64,000 nucleotides of DNA from Nitrosarchaeum sp. (GCA_002737445.1 NSIR01000002.1:1-64000), one strand, 5' to 3'. Shown: positions 44,944 to 54,790, counted from the stretch's first letter. Numbers and translations are program-made. Notes: generated from the sequence alone by a model not told the origin.

Positions 44944-46199
44944 GTAATAACATAGATTCACTACTTAAAAATTCAGATTCTTTTGTTGCCGAAATTCTAA
45001 ACAATGCATTATCAGATAAAGAAGTAACAGCAAAAGAAGGAGTAAGGCTATACAATACAGCAGGCATTGATTTTCATTTAGTGGGGCTGGTTGCAGATGA
45101 AATCAGAAAAAGACGTGTTGGTGATACAGTCACATATGTTGTAAACAGAAATATCAATTTTACCAATGTCTGCATCAAACAATGTGGTTTTTGTGCATTT
45201 AGTAGAGATTTTAGAGAAGAGGAGGGGTATTTCCTCCCAACAGAAGAAATTGTAAGACGTGCAAAAGAAGCATATCAATTAGGTGCAACCGAAGTTTGCA
45301 TTCAAGCAGGCCTTCCACCAGATATGGAAGGGGATGTGTATGAAAATATTTGTAGAGAAATTAAAAAAGAAATTCCAGATATTCACATACATGGTTTTTC
45401 TCCAGAAGAGGTTCTTTATGGAGCAACAAGATCAAATACAACAATTAGAGATTATCTAAAAAGACTCAAAGAATCAGGAGTGGACACTTTACCAGGAACG
45501 GCTGCAGAAATACTGGATCAAAAATTAAGAGATAAAATTTCACCGGGAAGAATTAGTGTAAAAGATTGGATAGATGTGATTAAAACAGCTCACAGTCTTG
45601 GAATCAATACAACTTCAACTATGATGTTCGGACATTTAGAAACACCTGAAGACCGAGTCAATCACATTGTAAAAATTAGAGAGATTCAAAAAGAGACAGG
45701 AGGGTTTACTGAATTTGTCCCACTCAATTTTATTCATACTGAAGCTCCAATGTATAAACATCAATTACATGACGGGATAAAACATGGTGGAACTGGTAAT
45801 GAAGTATTACTAACACATGCAATTGCAAGAATCATGTTAAATAATTACATAGACAATATTCAAATGTCATGGGTAAAAGAAGGGCAAAAAATGTCACAAT
45901 TATTGTTGATGTGGGGAGCCAATGATTTTGGAGGAACGCTAATTAATGAAAGTATTTCAACATCTGCCGGTTCTAATTATGGTCAATTGATAAAACCAAA
46001 AGAAATTAGGAGATTGTCAAGAGAGATTGGAAGAATACCTGCAGAAAGAAATACACATTACAAAATATTAAAAAAATATGACAGTGGTTATGAACCAGAT
46101 GATGAATTGGATAAAATTTCAGATTTATCTAAATTTGGATCATATGCAGAATTAATCAAAATTAACAAATTCAAATACAAGAATCCAAGACAAGATTAA
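44940..46199 (+). CDS. cofH: 7,8-didemethyl-8-hydroxy-5-deazariboflavin synthase subunit CofH
   Basis: Second radical-SAM subunit of Fo synthase, acting on tyrosine and the ribityl-pyrimidine intermediate. The 419-residue protein has C78-x3-C82-x2-C85 (CIKQCGFC), HGFSPEEVLYGA, TLPGTAAEILD and WGANDFGGTLINE, which separates CofH from MqnC. The ATG at 44940 overlaps the cofG stop (ATGA) and is preferred to the TTG six bases upstream. Confidence 0.94.
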   Translation: MSNNIDSLLKNSDSFVAEILNNALSDKEVTAKEGVRLYNTAGIDFHLVGLVADEIRKRRVGDTVTYVVNRNINFTNVCIKQCGFCAFSRDFREEEGYFLPTEEIVRRAKEAYQLGATEVCIQAGLPPDMEGDVYENICREIKKEIPDIHIHGFSPEEVLYGATRSNTTIRDYLKRLKESGVDTLPGTAAEILDQKLRDKISPGRISVKDWIDVIKTAHSLGINTTSTMMFGHLETPEDRVNHIVKIREIQKETGGFTEFVPLNFIHTEAPMYKHQLHDGIKHGGTGNEVLLTHAIARIMLNNYIDNIQMSWVKEGQKMSQLLLMWGANDFGGTLINESISTSAGSNYGQLIKPKEIRRLSREIGRIPAERNTHYKILKKYDSGYEPDDELDKISDLSKFGSYAELIKINKFKYKNPRQD

Positions 46200-46310
46200 A
46201 GGTATAGTTCAAACAAAAACAAATTAGTACTATTAAGATCGTATTTTAGGCATAAAACAAGTGTAAAAAAACCATCCAGATGCACCAATAAAGCTCAAGT
46301 TCAACATTAA

Positions 46311-46337
46311 TATGGTAATGTACGGTACAATACGGTA
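46311..46337. promoter_or_regulatory. Three TAYGGTA heptamers at exact 10-bp spacing
   Basis: TATGGTA (46311-46317), TACGGTA (46321-46327) and TACGGTA (46331-46337) are exactly 10 bases apart, one DNA turn. The last overlaps the ATG of the winged-helix gene. This is the pattern expected for cooperative binding of a regulator on one DNA face, most simply autoregulation by the adjacent protein. Confidence 0.6.
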
Positions 46338-46339
46338 TG

Positions 46340-46684
46340 ATGCGAGCCAGATTAACATACATACCAATTGAGGTAGCAGAACAATTTGAAGACTTTATCA
46401 TAAAAAGAGACGTACAAGTACTAGATGCGGTAAGGGCAAGAACACGAGACTATAGCACGTTATCACTTTTGAAATTACTGTATCAGCTCAAAGGAAACTC
46501 TATGACATTTTCAGAACTATATTCAAAATCAAAAATAAGAATGAAAAAATCATTTCTAAATTATTTACATTTTTGTGTAAATTACAACTTTGTACAAAAA
46601 CAAGCCGTTGGATCAAACATGATCTATTCGATAACAGATAAAGGAAGAATCATGCTAAATTTGTTTATTCAAAAAAGTAATTAG
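46340..46684 (+). CDS. Winged-helix DNA-binding regulator
   Basis: About 114 residues. The N-terminus MRARLTYIPIEVAEQF is followed by LSLLKLLYQLKGNSMTFSELYSKSKIRMKKSFLNYLHFC (helix-turn-helix) and a wing plus YSITDKGRIMLNLF, typical of archaeal winged-helix regulators. Two ATG codons (46337, 46340) are adjacent; the second avoids overlap with the last TAYGGTA repeat. It precedes a PAC2 gene by 21 bases and may regulate itself and that operon. Confidence 0.8.
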   Translation: MRARLTYIPIEVAEQFEDFIIKRDVQVLDAVRARTRDYSTLSLLKLLYQLKGNSMTFSELYSKSKIRMKKSFLNYLHFCVNYNFVQKQAVGSNMIYSITDKGRIMLNLFIQKSN

Positions 46685-46705
46685 ACAGACAAGTTCATGT
46701 AAATA

Positions 46706-47431
46706 ATGCAAGAAGAATTTCCAGAAGCAAGCGTATTTGAAATAAAAAAAATAGAATTAAACAGTCCAATAATACTTGCAGGTTTTGTAGGTGCAGGTCT
46801 TGTAGGACCACTTGCAATTAGTCACATTATTGATGAATTAAAAATGAATGAGATAGGATTAATGAGATCAAAACATCTTCCACCAACAACCGTATTTATG
46901 AAAGGTATGTTACGTTATCCATTTAGATTTTATGCAAATAAAGAAGGTACAATATGTGCAATAATTTGTGAAATAACATTAAAAATGGAAGGATTGTATC
47001 ATATTGTTTCAGCCATTTTAGATTGGGTAGATAAAATAGGTTCAAAGGAAATTATGATTCTAGACGGAATAGCAAGTGATGAACATGATAACAAGGCATA
47101 CTGTGCAGCAAGAGAAGACTTGGTAAGAATTATGGAGGGTAAAGAAATCAATATGATTCCACGCGGATTGATTACTGGAATTACAGGTGGAATTTTAAAT
47201 GAATGTATTATAAGAAAAATTCAAGGTATAGCATTACTTGCAAAAGCAAACAAAACAGCACCAGATACGGCAGCTGCATCAACTTTAATATCTGCCATAA
47301 ATAGATTTTATGAAATAAAAATAGATACTTCTAATTTAGAAAATGAAAAAGATAAAATCAATTCAGAATTTAATGAACTATCTCAAAAATATGTTGAGCA
47401 TAGAGAAGAATTTTCAGGCATGTATATGTAA
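46706..47431 (+). CDS. PAC2-family protein (proteasome assembly chaperone-like), second copy
   Basis: A 241-residue PAC2 family protein distinct from the one at 10715. Features: PIILAGFVGAGLVGPLAISHIID near the start, LDGIASDEHDNKAYCAARED, RGLITGITGGILNE, ALLAKANKTAPDTAAASTLISAINRFY, and an acidic, coiled C-terminus. This subfamily is the better match to archaeal PbaA/PAC2 proteins with a carboxyl tail. ATG start, 21 bases after the winged-helix gene, 48 bases before purM. Confidence 0.87.
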   Translation: MQEEFPEASVFEIKKIELNSPIILAGFVGAGLVGPLAISHIIDELKMNEIGLMRSKHLPPTTVFMKGMLRYPFRFYANKEGTICAIICEITLKMEGLYHIVSAILDWVDKIGSKEIMILDGIASDEHDNKAYCAAREDLVRIMEGKEINMIPRGLITGITGGILNECIIRKIQGIALLAKANKTAPDTAAASTLISAINRFYEIKIDTSNLENEKDKINSEFNELSQKYVEHREEFSGMYM

Positions 47432-47479
47432 TAAAAAACTAGGCAAATTCTTTTATTCAAAGCAAATACGCATGAAACT

Positions 47480-48502
47480 ATGGTCTTAACCTACAAAAAT
47501 GCGGGGGTAGACATATCTGAAATTAAACAAAGTCAGTCAGCAATAGGGAAGATGATTAAATCTACACATGGCCTTCAAAAAATGGCAAAAATCATGCATG
47601 GATTTGGACATTATGCTGGAATTGTAGAGATTCCGGGTAGAAAATTACTAGCCACACACACAGATGGAGTAGGAACTAAAGTTGTAATTGCAAATTTAAT
47701 GAAAAAATACAGTACAATTGGAATTGATTGTGTCGCAATGAATGTAAATGACATAATATGCATTGGTGCGACACCGGTTTCATTTGTAGATTATATCGCT
47801 GCAAACAAAAATGATCAAAGAATTTTCAAAGAAATTGTAGAAGGATTGGTAAAAGGTGCAAAGAAATCAGCGATGCCGATTGTGGGAGGGGAGACAGCCA
47901 TAATGCCCGATGTTATTGCAGGTAAAGGATTTTCATTTGATTTAGCAGGGATGGTGGTAGGTATTGTTTCAAAGAAAGACCTGGTGCTTGGAAATAAAAT
48001 AAAAACTGGAGATATCATCATAGGTGCAAAAAGTAGTGGGATGCATTCAAACGGATATTCACTAGCAAGAAAAGCACTTTTGACAAAATATTCTGTAAAA
48101 GATAAAGTAAAAGGAGTCGGAGTAATAGGAGAATCTCTTTTGATACCCACTGAAATTTATGTAAAGCCAGTTTTAGAAATAATTCAAAAATGTAAAGTAA
48201 ATGGATTGGCACACATTACAGGCGGAGCATTTACAAAATTACTTCGTCTCAAAAAAATAGGATATGAGATAGATTCACTACCAATAATTCCACCAATAAT
48301 GAAATTAATTGAAGAACAAGGTGTGAAATCAGATGAAATGTACAAGACATTTAACATGGGGGTAGGATTTTGTGTTGTAGCATCAAAAGAACATGTAGAT
48401 AAAATAAAAACAATATTTAAAAAACACGGTATATCAAGTCAGGAAATTGGTCAAATTGTATCTAAAAAAGGAGTTTTTGTAAATTCTATAAAAATTGCAT
48501 AA
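47480..48502 (+). CDS. purM: Phosphoribosylformylglycinamidine cyclo-ligase PurM
   Basis: ATP-dependent ring closure to aminoimidazole ribonucleotide in purine synthesis. The 340-residue protein has the AIR-synthase motifs LATHTDGVGTKVVIA near 57-71, GIDCVAMNVNDIICIGATPVSFVDYIA, PIVGGETAIMPDVI, GMHSNGYSLARKAL and GLAHITGGAFTKLLRL. ATG start. No other purine gene adjoins it. Confidence 0.95.
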   Translation: MVLTYKNAGVDISEIKQSQSAIGKMIKSTHGLQKMAKIMHGFGHYAGIVEIPGRKLLATHTDGVGTKVVIANLMKKYSTIGIDCVAMNVNDIICIGATPVSFVDYIAANKNDQRIFKEIVEGLVKGAKKSAMPIVGGETAIMPDVIAGKGFSFDLAGMVVGIVSKKDLVLGNKIKTGDIIIGAKSSGMHSNGYSLARKALLTKYSVKDKVKGVGVIGESLLIPTEIYVKPVLEIIQKCKVNGLAHITGGAFTKLLRLKKIGYEIDSLPIIPPIMKLIEEQGVKSDEMYKTFNMGVGFCVVASKEHVDKIKTIFKKHGISSQEIGQIVSKKGVFVNSIKIA

Positions 48503-48619
48503 TAATTATTTAATTTAAAACAAAATACATTAGATTAGAGAATAAATATTATTTAGAAAAAATATTTCAAACCAGTTTAAAAGTAAAGACTTTTCAATAG
48601 CGCTTTAAAAAAATAATTT

Positions 48620-50059
48620 ATGAGTAATATTGCTGATTTTGTACCAGTAAGTAATAAAAAAACAATTATAGGAATTACAATTTTAAGCGTCCTATCCATT
48701 TTGATTTGGATCATTCCAGAAATCATAGGATTCAATGCAAGTGTTTCATTACGTCTTTTGGCAATAGTTTTACTTGCAATTTACGTTGTACTAGCATTTG
48801 AAATTATTCATAGAACGGTAATTGTATTGATAGCCGTAACTATTGCAATAATAATTGGAATTACCACAGGCATATTCCAAGCTGATGAAAGTTATCAATT
48901 TGCAGTTAAATCTGTGGATTTCAACACAATAGGACTTTTGTTAGGAATGATGATCATTGTGGCCATATTATCTGAAACAGGAATTTTTCAATACATAGGA
49001 ATCAAAATGGGTAAAGCATCCAAAGGAAACATTTGGAAACTGTTGATCATGCTAAGTGTATTTACTGCAGTTACATCCATGTTCATAGATAATGTTACAA
49101 CAATTTTACTTATGATTCCAGTTACAATATCCATATTCAAAATTTTTCGCATGTCTCCAGTTCCATTTATCCTTGCAGAGATATTTGCATCCAACATTGG
49201 TGGAACTGCAACTCTTATTGGTGATCCACCAAACATAATGATTGGATCAGCTGCAAATATTGATTTTTCCACATTTTTAATTCATATGGGTCCTACAATC
49301 GCAATTTCAATATTAGTAGCATTGATTTTATTCAAAGTATTTTTTAGAAAAGAATTAAAGATTGCCCCGCAGCATATTGAAGAAATAATGAGTCAAGATG
49401 AAAAATTACAGATAAAAGACAAGCCACTTTTAATAAAATCATTAATTGTGTTATTTGGTGTAATAATATGTTTCATCATTCATGGTGTCTTACATGTAGA
49501 GCCTTCAATTATTGCTCTAGGGGGCGCAGGTATATTATTACTCATATCAAAAATAAAACCTGAAAAAATATTACATGAAGTAGATTGGAGTACACTGATA
49601 TTCTTTGCATGTCTTTTCATCACCATAAGTATCGCAAAAGAATCCGGAATGATCGACATATTAGCCAAAACTGCAATTAACATTACAGCAGGAAACCTGT
49701 GGGGAAGTTTCGTCATGATAGCAGTATTATCAGCCGTTGCAAGTGCATTTGTAGATAACATACCATTTGCAGTAACAATGATACCACTAATTGAAATTCT
49801 AAATCAGAGTCCAGGCATTGCAGCACAAATTGACGGTGCAATTAGTCCACTTTGGTGGGCATTATCCTTAGGAGTTGGATTTGGGGGAAACGGCACAATC
49901 ATTGGTTCAAGTGCAGGGTTAATTGCAGTTGGATTATCAGAAAAATTTGGGCATAAGATTGGATTCATGCAATTCTTTAAAATTGGATTTCCATTCATGC
50001 TAATTACTTTGACAGCTGGGTGTCTTGTTTTAATGATTGATTTGATGCTAAGAATCTAA
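48620..50059 (+). CDS. ArsB/NhaD-type ion transporter (SLC13-like)
   Basis: A 479-residue membrane protein with about 12 helices. The internal repeat signatures SMFIDNVTTILLMIPVT (about 150) and SAFVDNIPFAVTMIPLIE (about 372) and the GGTATLIGDPPNIMIGSAA segment match the ArsB/NhaD ion-transporter superfamily. Members move arsenite, sodium/proton or dicarboxylates; Na+/H+ exchange of the NhaD type is plausible for a marine cell, but the substrate is not proven. ATG start. Confidence 0.86.
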   Translation: MSNIADFVPVSNKKTIIGITILSVLSILIWIIPEIIGFNASVSLRLLAIVLLAIYVVLAFEIIHRTVIVLIAVTIAIIIGITTGIFQADESYQFAVKSVDFNTIGLLLGMMIIVAILSETGIFQYIGIKMGKASKGNIWKLLIMLSVFTAVTSMFIDNVTTILLMIPVTISIFKIFRMSPVPFILAEIFASNIGGTATLIGDPPNIMIGSAANIDFSTFLIHMGPTIAISILVALILFKVFFRKELKIAPQHIEEIMSQDEKLQIKDKPLLIKSLIVLFGVIICFIIHGVLHVEPSIIALGGAGILLLISKIKPEKILHEVDWSTLIFFACLFITISIAKESGMIDILAKTAINITAGNLWGSFVMIAVLSAVASAFVDNIPFAVTMIPLIEILNQSPGIAAQIDGAISPLWWALSLGVGFGGNGTIIGSSAGLIAVGLSEKFGHKIGFMQFFKIGFPFMLITLTAGCLVLMIDLMLRI

Positions 50060-50179
50060 ATCAATTAGAACAATTTGAAAACTAGAAAAAAAGATAAAAC
50101 AATCAGTTTTGAAAAGTATTAAGAATATAAATCAAAAAAAGTGTTTAAAGAATTTATGTAGACTGGAATAAGAGTAATT

Positions 50180-51772
50180 GTGAACGAGTTGGAGCCCATA
50201 TTTTCAAAAGCATGTGGAGAAATAATGCAAAATCTTCTAACGGTAAATGAGCCAACTAAAAAACAAGTCAAGGATGAAATTAAAAAAATATGTTCAAAAT
50301 ATGCACTTACGAGAATTCCAAGAAACCATGAGATTCTTTCAATGGCAAAAAATTCAGATTTTTCCAAATTACAAAAAGTTTTACTGAAAAAACCAATTAA
50401 AACAGCATCAGGAGTATCAATAATTGCATTAATGCCAAAACCATACGCATGTCCACATGGAAGATGTACATATTGTCCTGGTGGAATTGAATATAATTCT
50501 CCCAATAGTTATACCGGAAAGGAACCATCAACACTTAACGCCATTGAAAATGGATACGATCCCAAACTCCAAATCACAACAAAAATTGAAAAACTAATTG
50601 CATATGGACATGATCCATCAAAAATGGAAATAGTAATTGTTGGAGGAACATTTCTATTCATGCCAAAAGACTATCAAGAAAATTTTATCAAATCTTGCTA
50701 TGATGCACTAAATGGAACTAATTCAAATAATTTGGAAGAGGCAAAATCCAATAATGAACACGCAAAAATAAGAAATGTGGGATTTACAATTGAAACAAAA
50801 CCAGATTACTGCAAACAAAAACATATTGATGCAATGCTAGATTATGGAATTACAAGAATAGAGATCGGAGTGCAATCATTACAAGAAAGAGTATACAAAA
50901 TTGTCAACAGAGGACATGACTACAATGACGTAATTGAATCGTTTCAGATTTCAAAGGATGCAGGGTATAAAATTGTGGCACATATGATGCCAGGTCTCCC
51001 CACAATGACTCCAGAGGGAGACATATCAGATTTTAAAAAATTGTTTGATGATTCACAACTTAGACCAGATATGTTGAAAATATATCCATCGCTAGTTATA
51101 GAAAATACTCCACTTTATGAAGAATACACACGGGGGGAATACACTCCATATTCAGATCAAGATATGATCAGAGTGCTAACAGAAGTAAAAAGAAATATTC
51201 CAAAATGGGTTCGAATTATGAGAGTTCAAAGAGAAATTACGCCAAATGAGATTATTGCAGGACCAAAATCAGGTAATCTCAGACAACTAGTACAGCAAAA
51301 TCTGAGCAAACAGGGTATTTCATGTAAATGCATAAGATGCAGGGAGGCAGGGTTATCAAACAAAAAGGCACCAGATGGAGATTTAAAATTAAACAGAATT
51401 AATTATGAATCATCCGGAGGAAATGAAATATTTTTGTCATATGAAGATACAAATGATTCAATCTATGGATTTTTAAGATTAAGAAAACCAAGTAATCTTG
51501 CACATAGAAAAGAAATTGGACATGATTCATGCATTGTGAGAGAATTACACGTCTATGGTAAATCGCTAAAATTAGGAGAAAAACAAGAAAATCAAATACA
51601 ACATTCAGGTTTGGGGAAAAATTTAATGAAAGAAGCTGAAAGAATATCTAAAGAAGAATTTGAATCTAAACAACTATTGGTTATCAGTGCAGTAGGAACA
51701 AGAGAGTATTATCAAAAATTAGGGTATTCATTATATGGGCCATACATGGCAAAATCATTGAATCAGGATTAA
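50180..51772 (+). CDS. elp3: Elp3-family tRNA uridine modification enzyme
   Basis: Radical-SAM plus acetyltransferase enzyme that forms cm5U34-type modification in tRNA. The 530-residue protein has the radical-SAM cluster in CPHGRCTYCPGG (around 92-103), SLQERVYKIVNRGHD, VAHMMPGLPTMTPEGD and MLKIYPSLVIENTPLY, and a C-terminal GNAT domain (VRELHVYGKSL, HSGLGKNLMKEAERIS, YYQKLGYSL). Starts at GTG 50180. It is followed immediately by lysS. Confidence 0.95.
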   Translation: MNELEPIFSKACGEIMQNLLTVNEPTKKQVKDEIKKICSKYALTRIPRNHEILSMAKNSDFSKLQKVLLKKPIKTASGVSIIALMPKPYACPHGRCTYCPGGIEYNSPNSYTGKEPSTLNAIENGYDPKLQITTKIEKLIAYGHDPSKMEIVIVGGTFLFMPKDYQENFIKSCYDALNGTNSNNLEEAKSNNEHAKIRNVGFTIETKPDYCKQKHIDAMLDYGITRIEIGVQSLQERVYKIVNRGHDYNDVIESFQISKDAGYKIVAHMMPGLPTMTPEGDISDFKKLFDDSQLRPDMLKIYPSLVIENTPLYEEYTRGEYTPYSDQDMIRVLTEVKRNIPKWVRIMRVQREITPNEIIAGPKSGNLRQLVQQNLSKQGISCKCIRCREAGLSNKKAPDGDLKLNRINYESSGGNEIFLSYEDTNDSIYGFLRLRKPSNLAHRKEIGHDSCIVRELHVYGKSLKLGEKQENQIQHSGLGKNLMKEAERISKEEFESKQLLVISAVGTREYYQKLGYSLYGPYMAKSLNQD

Positions 51773-51775
51773 GAA

Positions 51776-53362
51776 ATGTCAGAGCAGGAAATATTTGGAA
51801 AAGGAACATGGATAGACAAGTTAGCTCATGAATTACTAGAACGTGAAAAATCTCTTGGTAGAAATTCACAAATGTTACGAGTTGAAAGTGGACTTGGAGC
51901 TTCAGGAATACCACATATTGGGAGTTTAGGTGATGCCGTTAGAGCATATGGAGTAAAACTAGCACTAGAAAATTTTGGATATAAATCAGAATTAATTGCA
52001 TATTCAGATGATTTAGATGGGTTAAGAAAAATCCCAGAAGGATTTCCAGATTCATTAGAACAGCATTTAGCAAAACCGGTTTCAATAATTCCAGATCCTT
52101 TTGGATGTCATGAATCATATGGAATGCATATGAGCAGTATTCTTTTAGACGGACTAGATAAAATGGGAATTAAATATGAATTTAGAAGAGCAAAAGACAC
52201 ATACCAGAAAGGATTACTACAAGATCAAATTCATACAATTTTACAAAATAGTTCACAGATAGGAGATAAAATTTCAGAGTTAGTAGGTCAAGAAAAATAT
52301 CAGAAATTTCTACCATATTTTCCAGTTTGTTCAAATTGTGATAGGCTCTATACAGCAGAATCATTCGAGTACATAGCAAATGAGAAGAAAGTCAGATACA
52401 AGTGTCATGATACAGAAATCGGTTCAAAAAATATCAAAGGGTGTGGTCATGATGGAGAAGCAGACATTACAAAGGATTTAGGAAAACTTGCATGGAAAGT
52501 AGAATTTGCTGCAAGATGGGCAGCTTTTGATATCAGATTTGAGGCATACGGAAAAGACATTATGGATTCTGTTAAAGTAAATGATTGGGTATCAGATGAG
52601 ATTTTAAAATTCCCACATCCACATCATGTAAAATATGAAATGTTTTTGGATAAAGGTGGAAAGAAAATTTCAAAATCATTAGGCAATGTAATTACAGGAC
52701 AAAAATGGTTAGAATTTGGAAGTACCAAATCAATTCTACTATTACTTTACAAAAGAATTACAGGTGCAAGAGAATTAGGATTTGAAGACATACCAGCATT
52801 AATGAATGAATATAATGAATTAGAAGACATCTATTTTGGAAAAATAAAATTAGACAATCAAGCGAAACTAATAAAATCAAAAGGACTCTATGAATATGTG
52901 AATTTATTAAATCCACCAAAAGAATCTAGCATTCATATCAATTATAGATTACTGGTAGAGTTATGTAAAATGTTTAAAGAGGATAGAATTGAAAGAGTGA
53001 TGAAAAAATTAATAGATTATGGAGTAATCAAAAATTCAGATTCACAGATAGAAAAATTAATAGTATTGGCAGGAAATTTTGCAGATGAATTTGATCAACA
53101 AGAAAAAGTTGAAATTGAATTGGATGAATCAGCAAAAAAAATATTAAAATTGTTAGTAGAAGCACTAAATGCAGAAGAAGCACCAGAAGATATTCAAAAT
53201 ACAATTTATCAAATTGCTAAATCAAATAAAGTGGAACCAAAAGATTTCTTTAAAATATTATATCAAATAATTTTAGGCACTTCAAGGGGTCCAAAAATAG
53301 GACCGCTCATTTCAGATATTGGAAGAGCGCAAGTTGCCAAAACGATATCAGAGTATATTTAA
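51776..53362 (+). CDS. lysS: Lysyl-tRNA synthetase, class I
   Basis: The archaeal class I form of LysRS, 528 residues. HIGH-like HIGSLGDAVRAYGV (44-57) and KMSKS-like KKISKSLGNVI (about 299-309) motifs are clear, with a zinc-type cluster VCSNCDRLY and KCHDTEIGSKNIKGCGHDGEAD in between. ATG start four bases after elp3; the pair looks like one tRNA-biology operon. Class I LysRS replaces the class II enzyme found in most bacteria. Confidence 0.95.
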   Translation: MSEQEIFGKGTWIDKLAHELLEREKSLGRNSQMLRVESGLGASGIPHIGSLGDAVRAYGVKLALENFGYKSELIAYSDDLDGLRKIPEGFPDSLEQHLAKPVSIIPDPFGCHESYGMHMSSILLDGLDKMGIKYEFRRAKDTYQKGLLQDQIHTILQNSSQIGDKISELVGQEKYQKFLPYFPVCSNCDRLYTAESFEYIANEKKVRYKCHDTEIGSKNIKGCGHDGEADITKDLGKLAWKVEFAARWAAFDIRFEAYGKDIMDSVKVNDWVSDEILKFPHPHHVKYEMFLDKGGKKISKSLGNVITGQKWLEFGSTKSILLLLYKRITGARELGFEDIPALMNEYNELEDIYFGKIKLDNQAKLIKSKGLYEYVNLLNPPKESSIHINYRLLVELCKMFKEDRIERVMKKLIDYGVIKNSDSQIEKLIVLAGNFADEFDQQEKVEIELDESAKKILKLLVEALNAEEAPEDIQNTIYQIAKSNKVEPKDFFKILYQIILGTSRGPKIGPLISDIGRAQVAKTISEYI

Positions 53363-53367
53363 CAAAT

Positions 53368-53568
53368 ATGGTTCATAATGAGCATAACAAAATAAAAAAC
53401 AGTAGTAGTTTTGGAGTGATAATATTGGGAGCATTATTGTTAATTTTAGCACCAACCATAAACCCAAGCAATCCAGTATTAGGAATTAGTTCACTAATTG
53501 GAGGAATTGTAATTGGCGGAGTTGGATTTTATCTCAAGTTTATTCGAAATAGAGAAAAAACAAATTAA
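53368..53568 (+). CDS. Small two-helix membrane protein
   Basis: A 66-residue protein with two membrane segments (about 15-33 and 38-56: SLIGGIVIGGVGFYLKF) and a basic end (RNREKTN). ATG start six bases after lysS, so likely part of the same transcript. Function unknown. Confidence 0.65.
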   Translation: MVHNEHNKIKNSSSFGVIILGALLLILAPTINPSNPVLGISSLIGGIVIGGVGFYLKFIRNREKTN

Positions 53569-53604
53569 GAAACATTCATCTTTTGGGAAAATTTGTAAAG
53601 AATT

Positions 53605-54387
53605 ATGGGGATTTTCGGAAAGAAAAAAGAACCCATAGAAGATCAAGTATCTAAAAAAAGTGAAGAATTTGTTCTCAAAGAGGCACTAGAAATAGAGGTA
53701 GAGAATTTACAAAAAGAATTCAGAGTAAGGCAGGAAGAGATAGAGAATATTACAAAAAAACTACAAAGTGTAAAAGAAGAATATGATACTGCAACAAGTA
53801 ATTTAATGGCAGTAAAAAAAGAATCAAACCAAAAAAAAATGGAACTTGATACAACATATTTAGAGTACAAAAATATAAAATTAAAAATAAATGATGCAGA
53901 TCAAAGATTGAGTAAAAATAAAAACTCAATTGACGAATTAGATAAAGTAGAATCAAATATTATAAAATTCAAACAAGAATTTGAAAAAATTACAAAAGAG
54001 TATGAACAAGTTAAAGAAAAAACAATAAAGGAACAATTATCATTAGAACAAATACAAACACAACAAAATCAGACACGAAATGAATTAGATCAAATTAATT
54101 TAAGAATACATAATATAAAACAAGATGAAAAAAATAGAAATACGGATAGTACAATTCAATCAGATATATTCACATTTAATAAAAAAGAAATTACAGATAA
54201 AAAAGAATCAAAAGGAATAATTGAAGCAGCAAGTGTAGTTGTAGCATCATTAAAACTAAAAATTACTAGGGTTGAAAAAGAAATGGAGATAATTCAATCG
54301 GTTTTAGAAAAAGAAAGATCGGATCACATAAAAACAAAAAATGAACTTAAAAAACTTGAAGGGAAATTAAACAATAAAGAGAAATAA
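53605..54387 (+). CDS. Coiled-coil protein, unknown function
   Basis: A 260-residue soluble protein almost entirely of long coiled coil (charged heptad pattern from about residue 25 to 165 and again 210-255) with a basic N-terminal tip MGIFGKKKEP. A short non-coil break at 165-205 contains FTFNKKEITDKKESKGIIEAASVVVASL. It may be a scaffold or membrane-linked structural protein beside the two-helix protein. Family not recognised. Confidence 0.7.
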   Translation: MGIFGKKKEPIEDQVSKKSEEFVLKEALEIEVENLQKEFRVRQEEIENITKKLQSVKEEYDTATSNLMAVKKESNQKKMELDTTYLEYKNIKLKINDADQRLSKNKNSIDELDKVESNIIKFKQEFEKITKEYEQVKEKTIKEQLSLEQIQTQQNQTRNELDQINLRIHNIKQDEKNRNTDSTIQSDIFTFNKKEITDKKESKGIIEAASVVVASLKLKITRVEKEMEIIQSVLEKERSDHIKTKNELKKLEGKLNNKEK

Positions 54388-54398
54388 AATAATTAAAT

Positions 54399-54497
54399 TT
54401 AACGCATAAAATCTACAATACCCACAGAAAAAAAGAAAAATCCTATAATGCCGCCAATAATTCCAATCCAGGCCATAATCTTTTGATTTTTAGACAT
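54399..54497 (-). CDS. 32-residue membrane micro-protein
   Basis: From the ATG at 54497: MSKNQKIMAWIGIIGGIIGF, then FFFSVGIVDFMR and stop. It is a single hydrophobic helix with a charged N-terminal tip. It has a plausible initiator and compact ORF in an intergenic stretch with another micro-protein. Conservation is untested, so confidence is moderate. Confidence 0.5.
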   Translation of the reverse strand: MSKNQKIMAWIGIIGGIIGFFFFSVGIVDFMR

Positions 54498-54616
54498 AAT
54501 TATTAAATTTAAAAAACATACTAATTAATCTACTTAAGACAAATGAATCAAATATTTATTACAGAGACTAAAACAAACTAAAATTAAAAAATGTAAAATT
54601 TATGTTTAAAAAATAA

Positions 54617-54790
54617 TCATCCATAAATTAAGCAATGTTCACATTCACAACTAGGTTGCTGTTTTAATTTTAGCAGACATTTTTTGTGTTGACCTGCTTG
54701 ACATTGAACACATACAAGATCAATGTTATCAACACTGGTATATTTTTTTGATTGATCAAAACCAAATCCACCATCTTGAGGTCCAACCAT
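54617..54790 (-). CDS. 57-residue cysteine-rich protein
   Basis: From the ATG at 54790, MVGPQDGGFGFDQSKK continues to a cysteine-dense half: C27-x2-C30, C38, C48-x-C50, C53 (CVQCQAGQHKKC and CECEHC). Six cysteines in 27 residues suggest metal binding. Stop is TGA. It sits between the micro-protein and the next hypothetical gene on the same strand. Confidence 0.6.
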   Translation of the reverse strand: MVGPQDGGFGFDQSKKYTSVDNIDLVCVQCQAGQHKKCLLKLKQQPSCECEHCLIYG

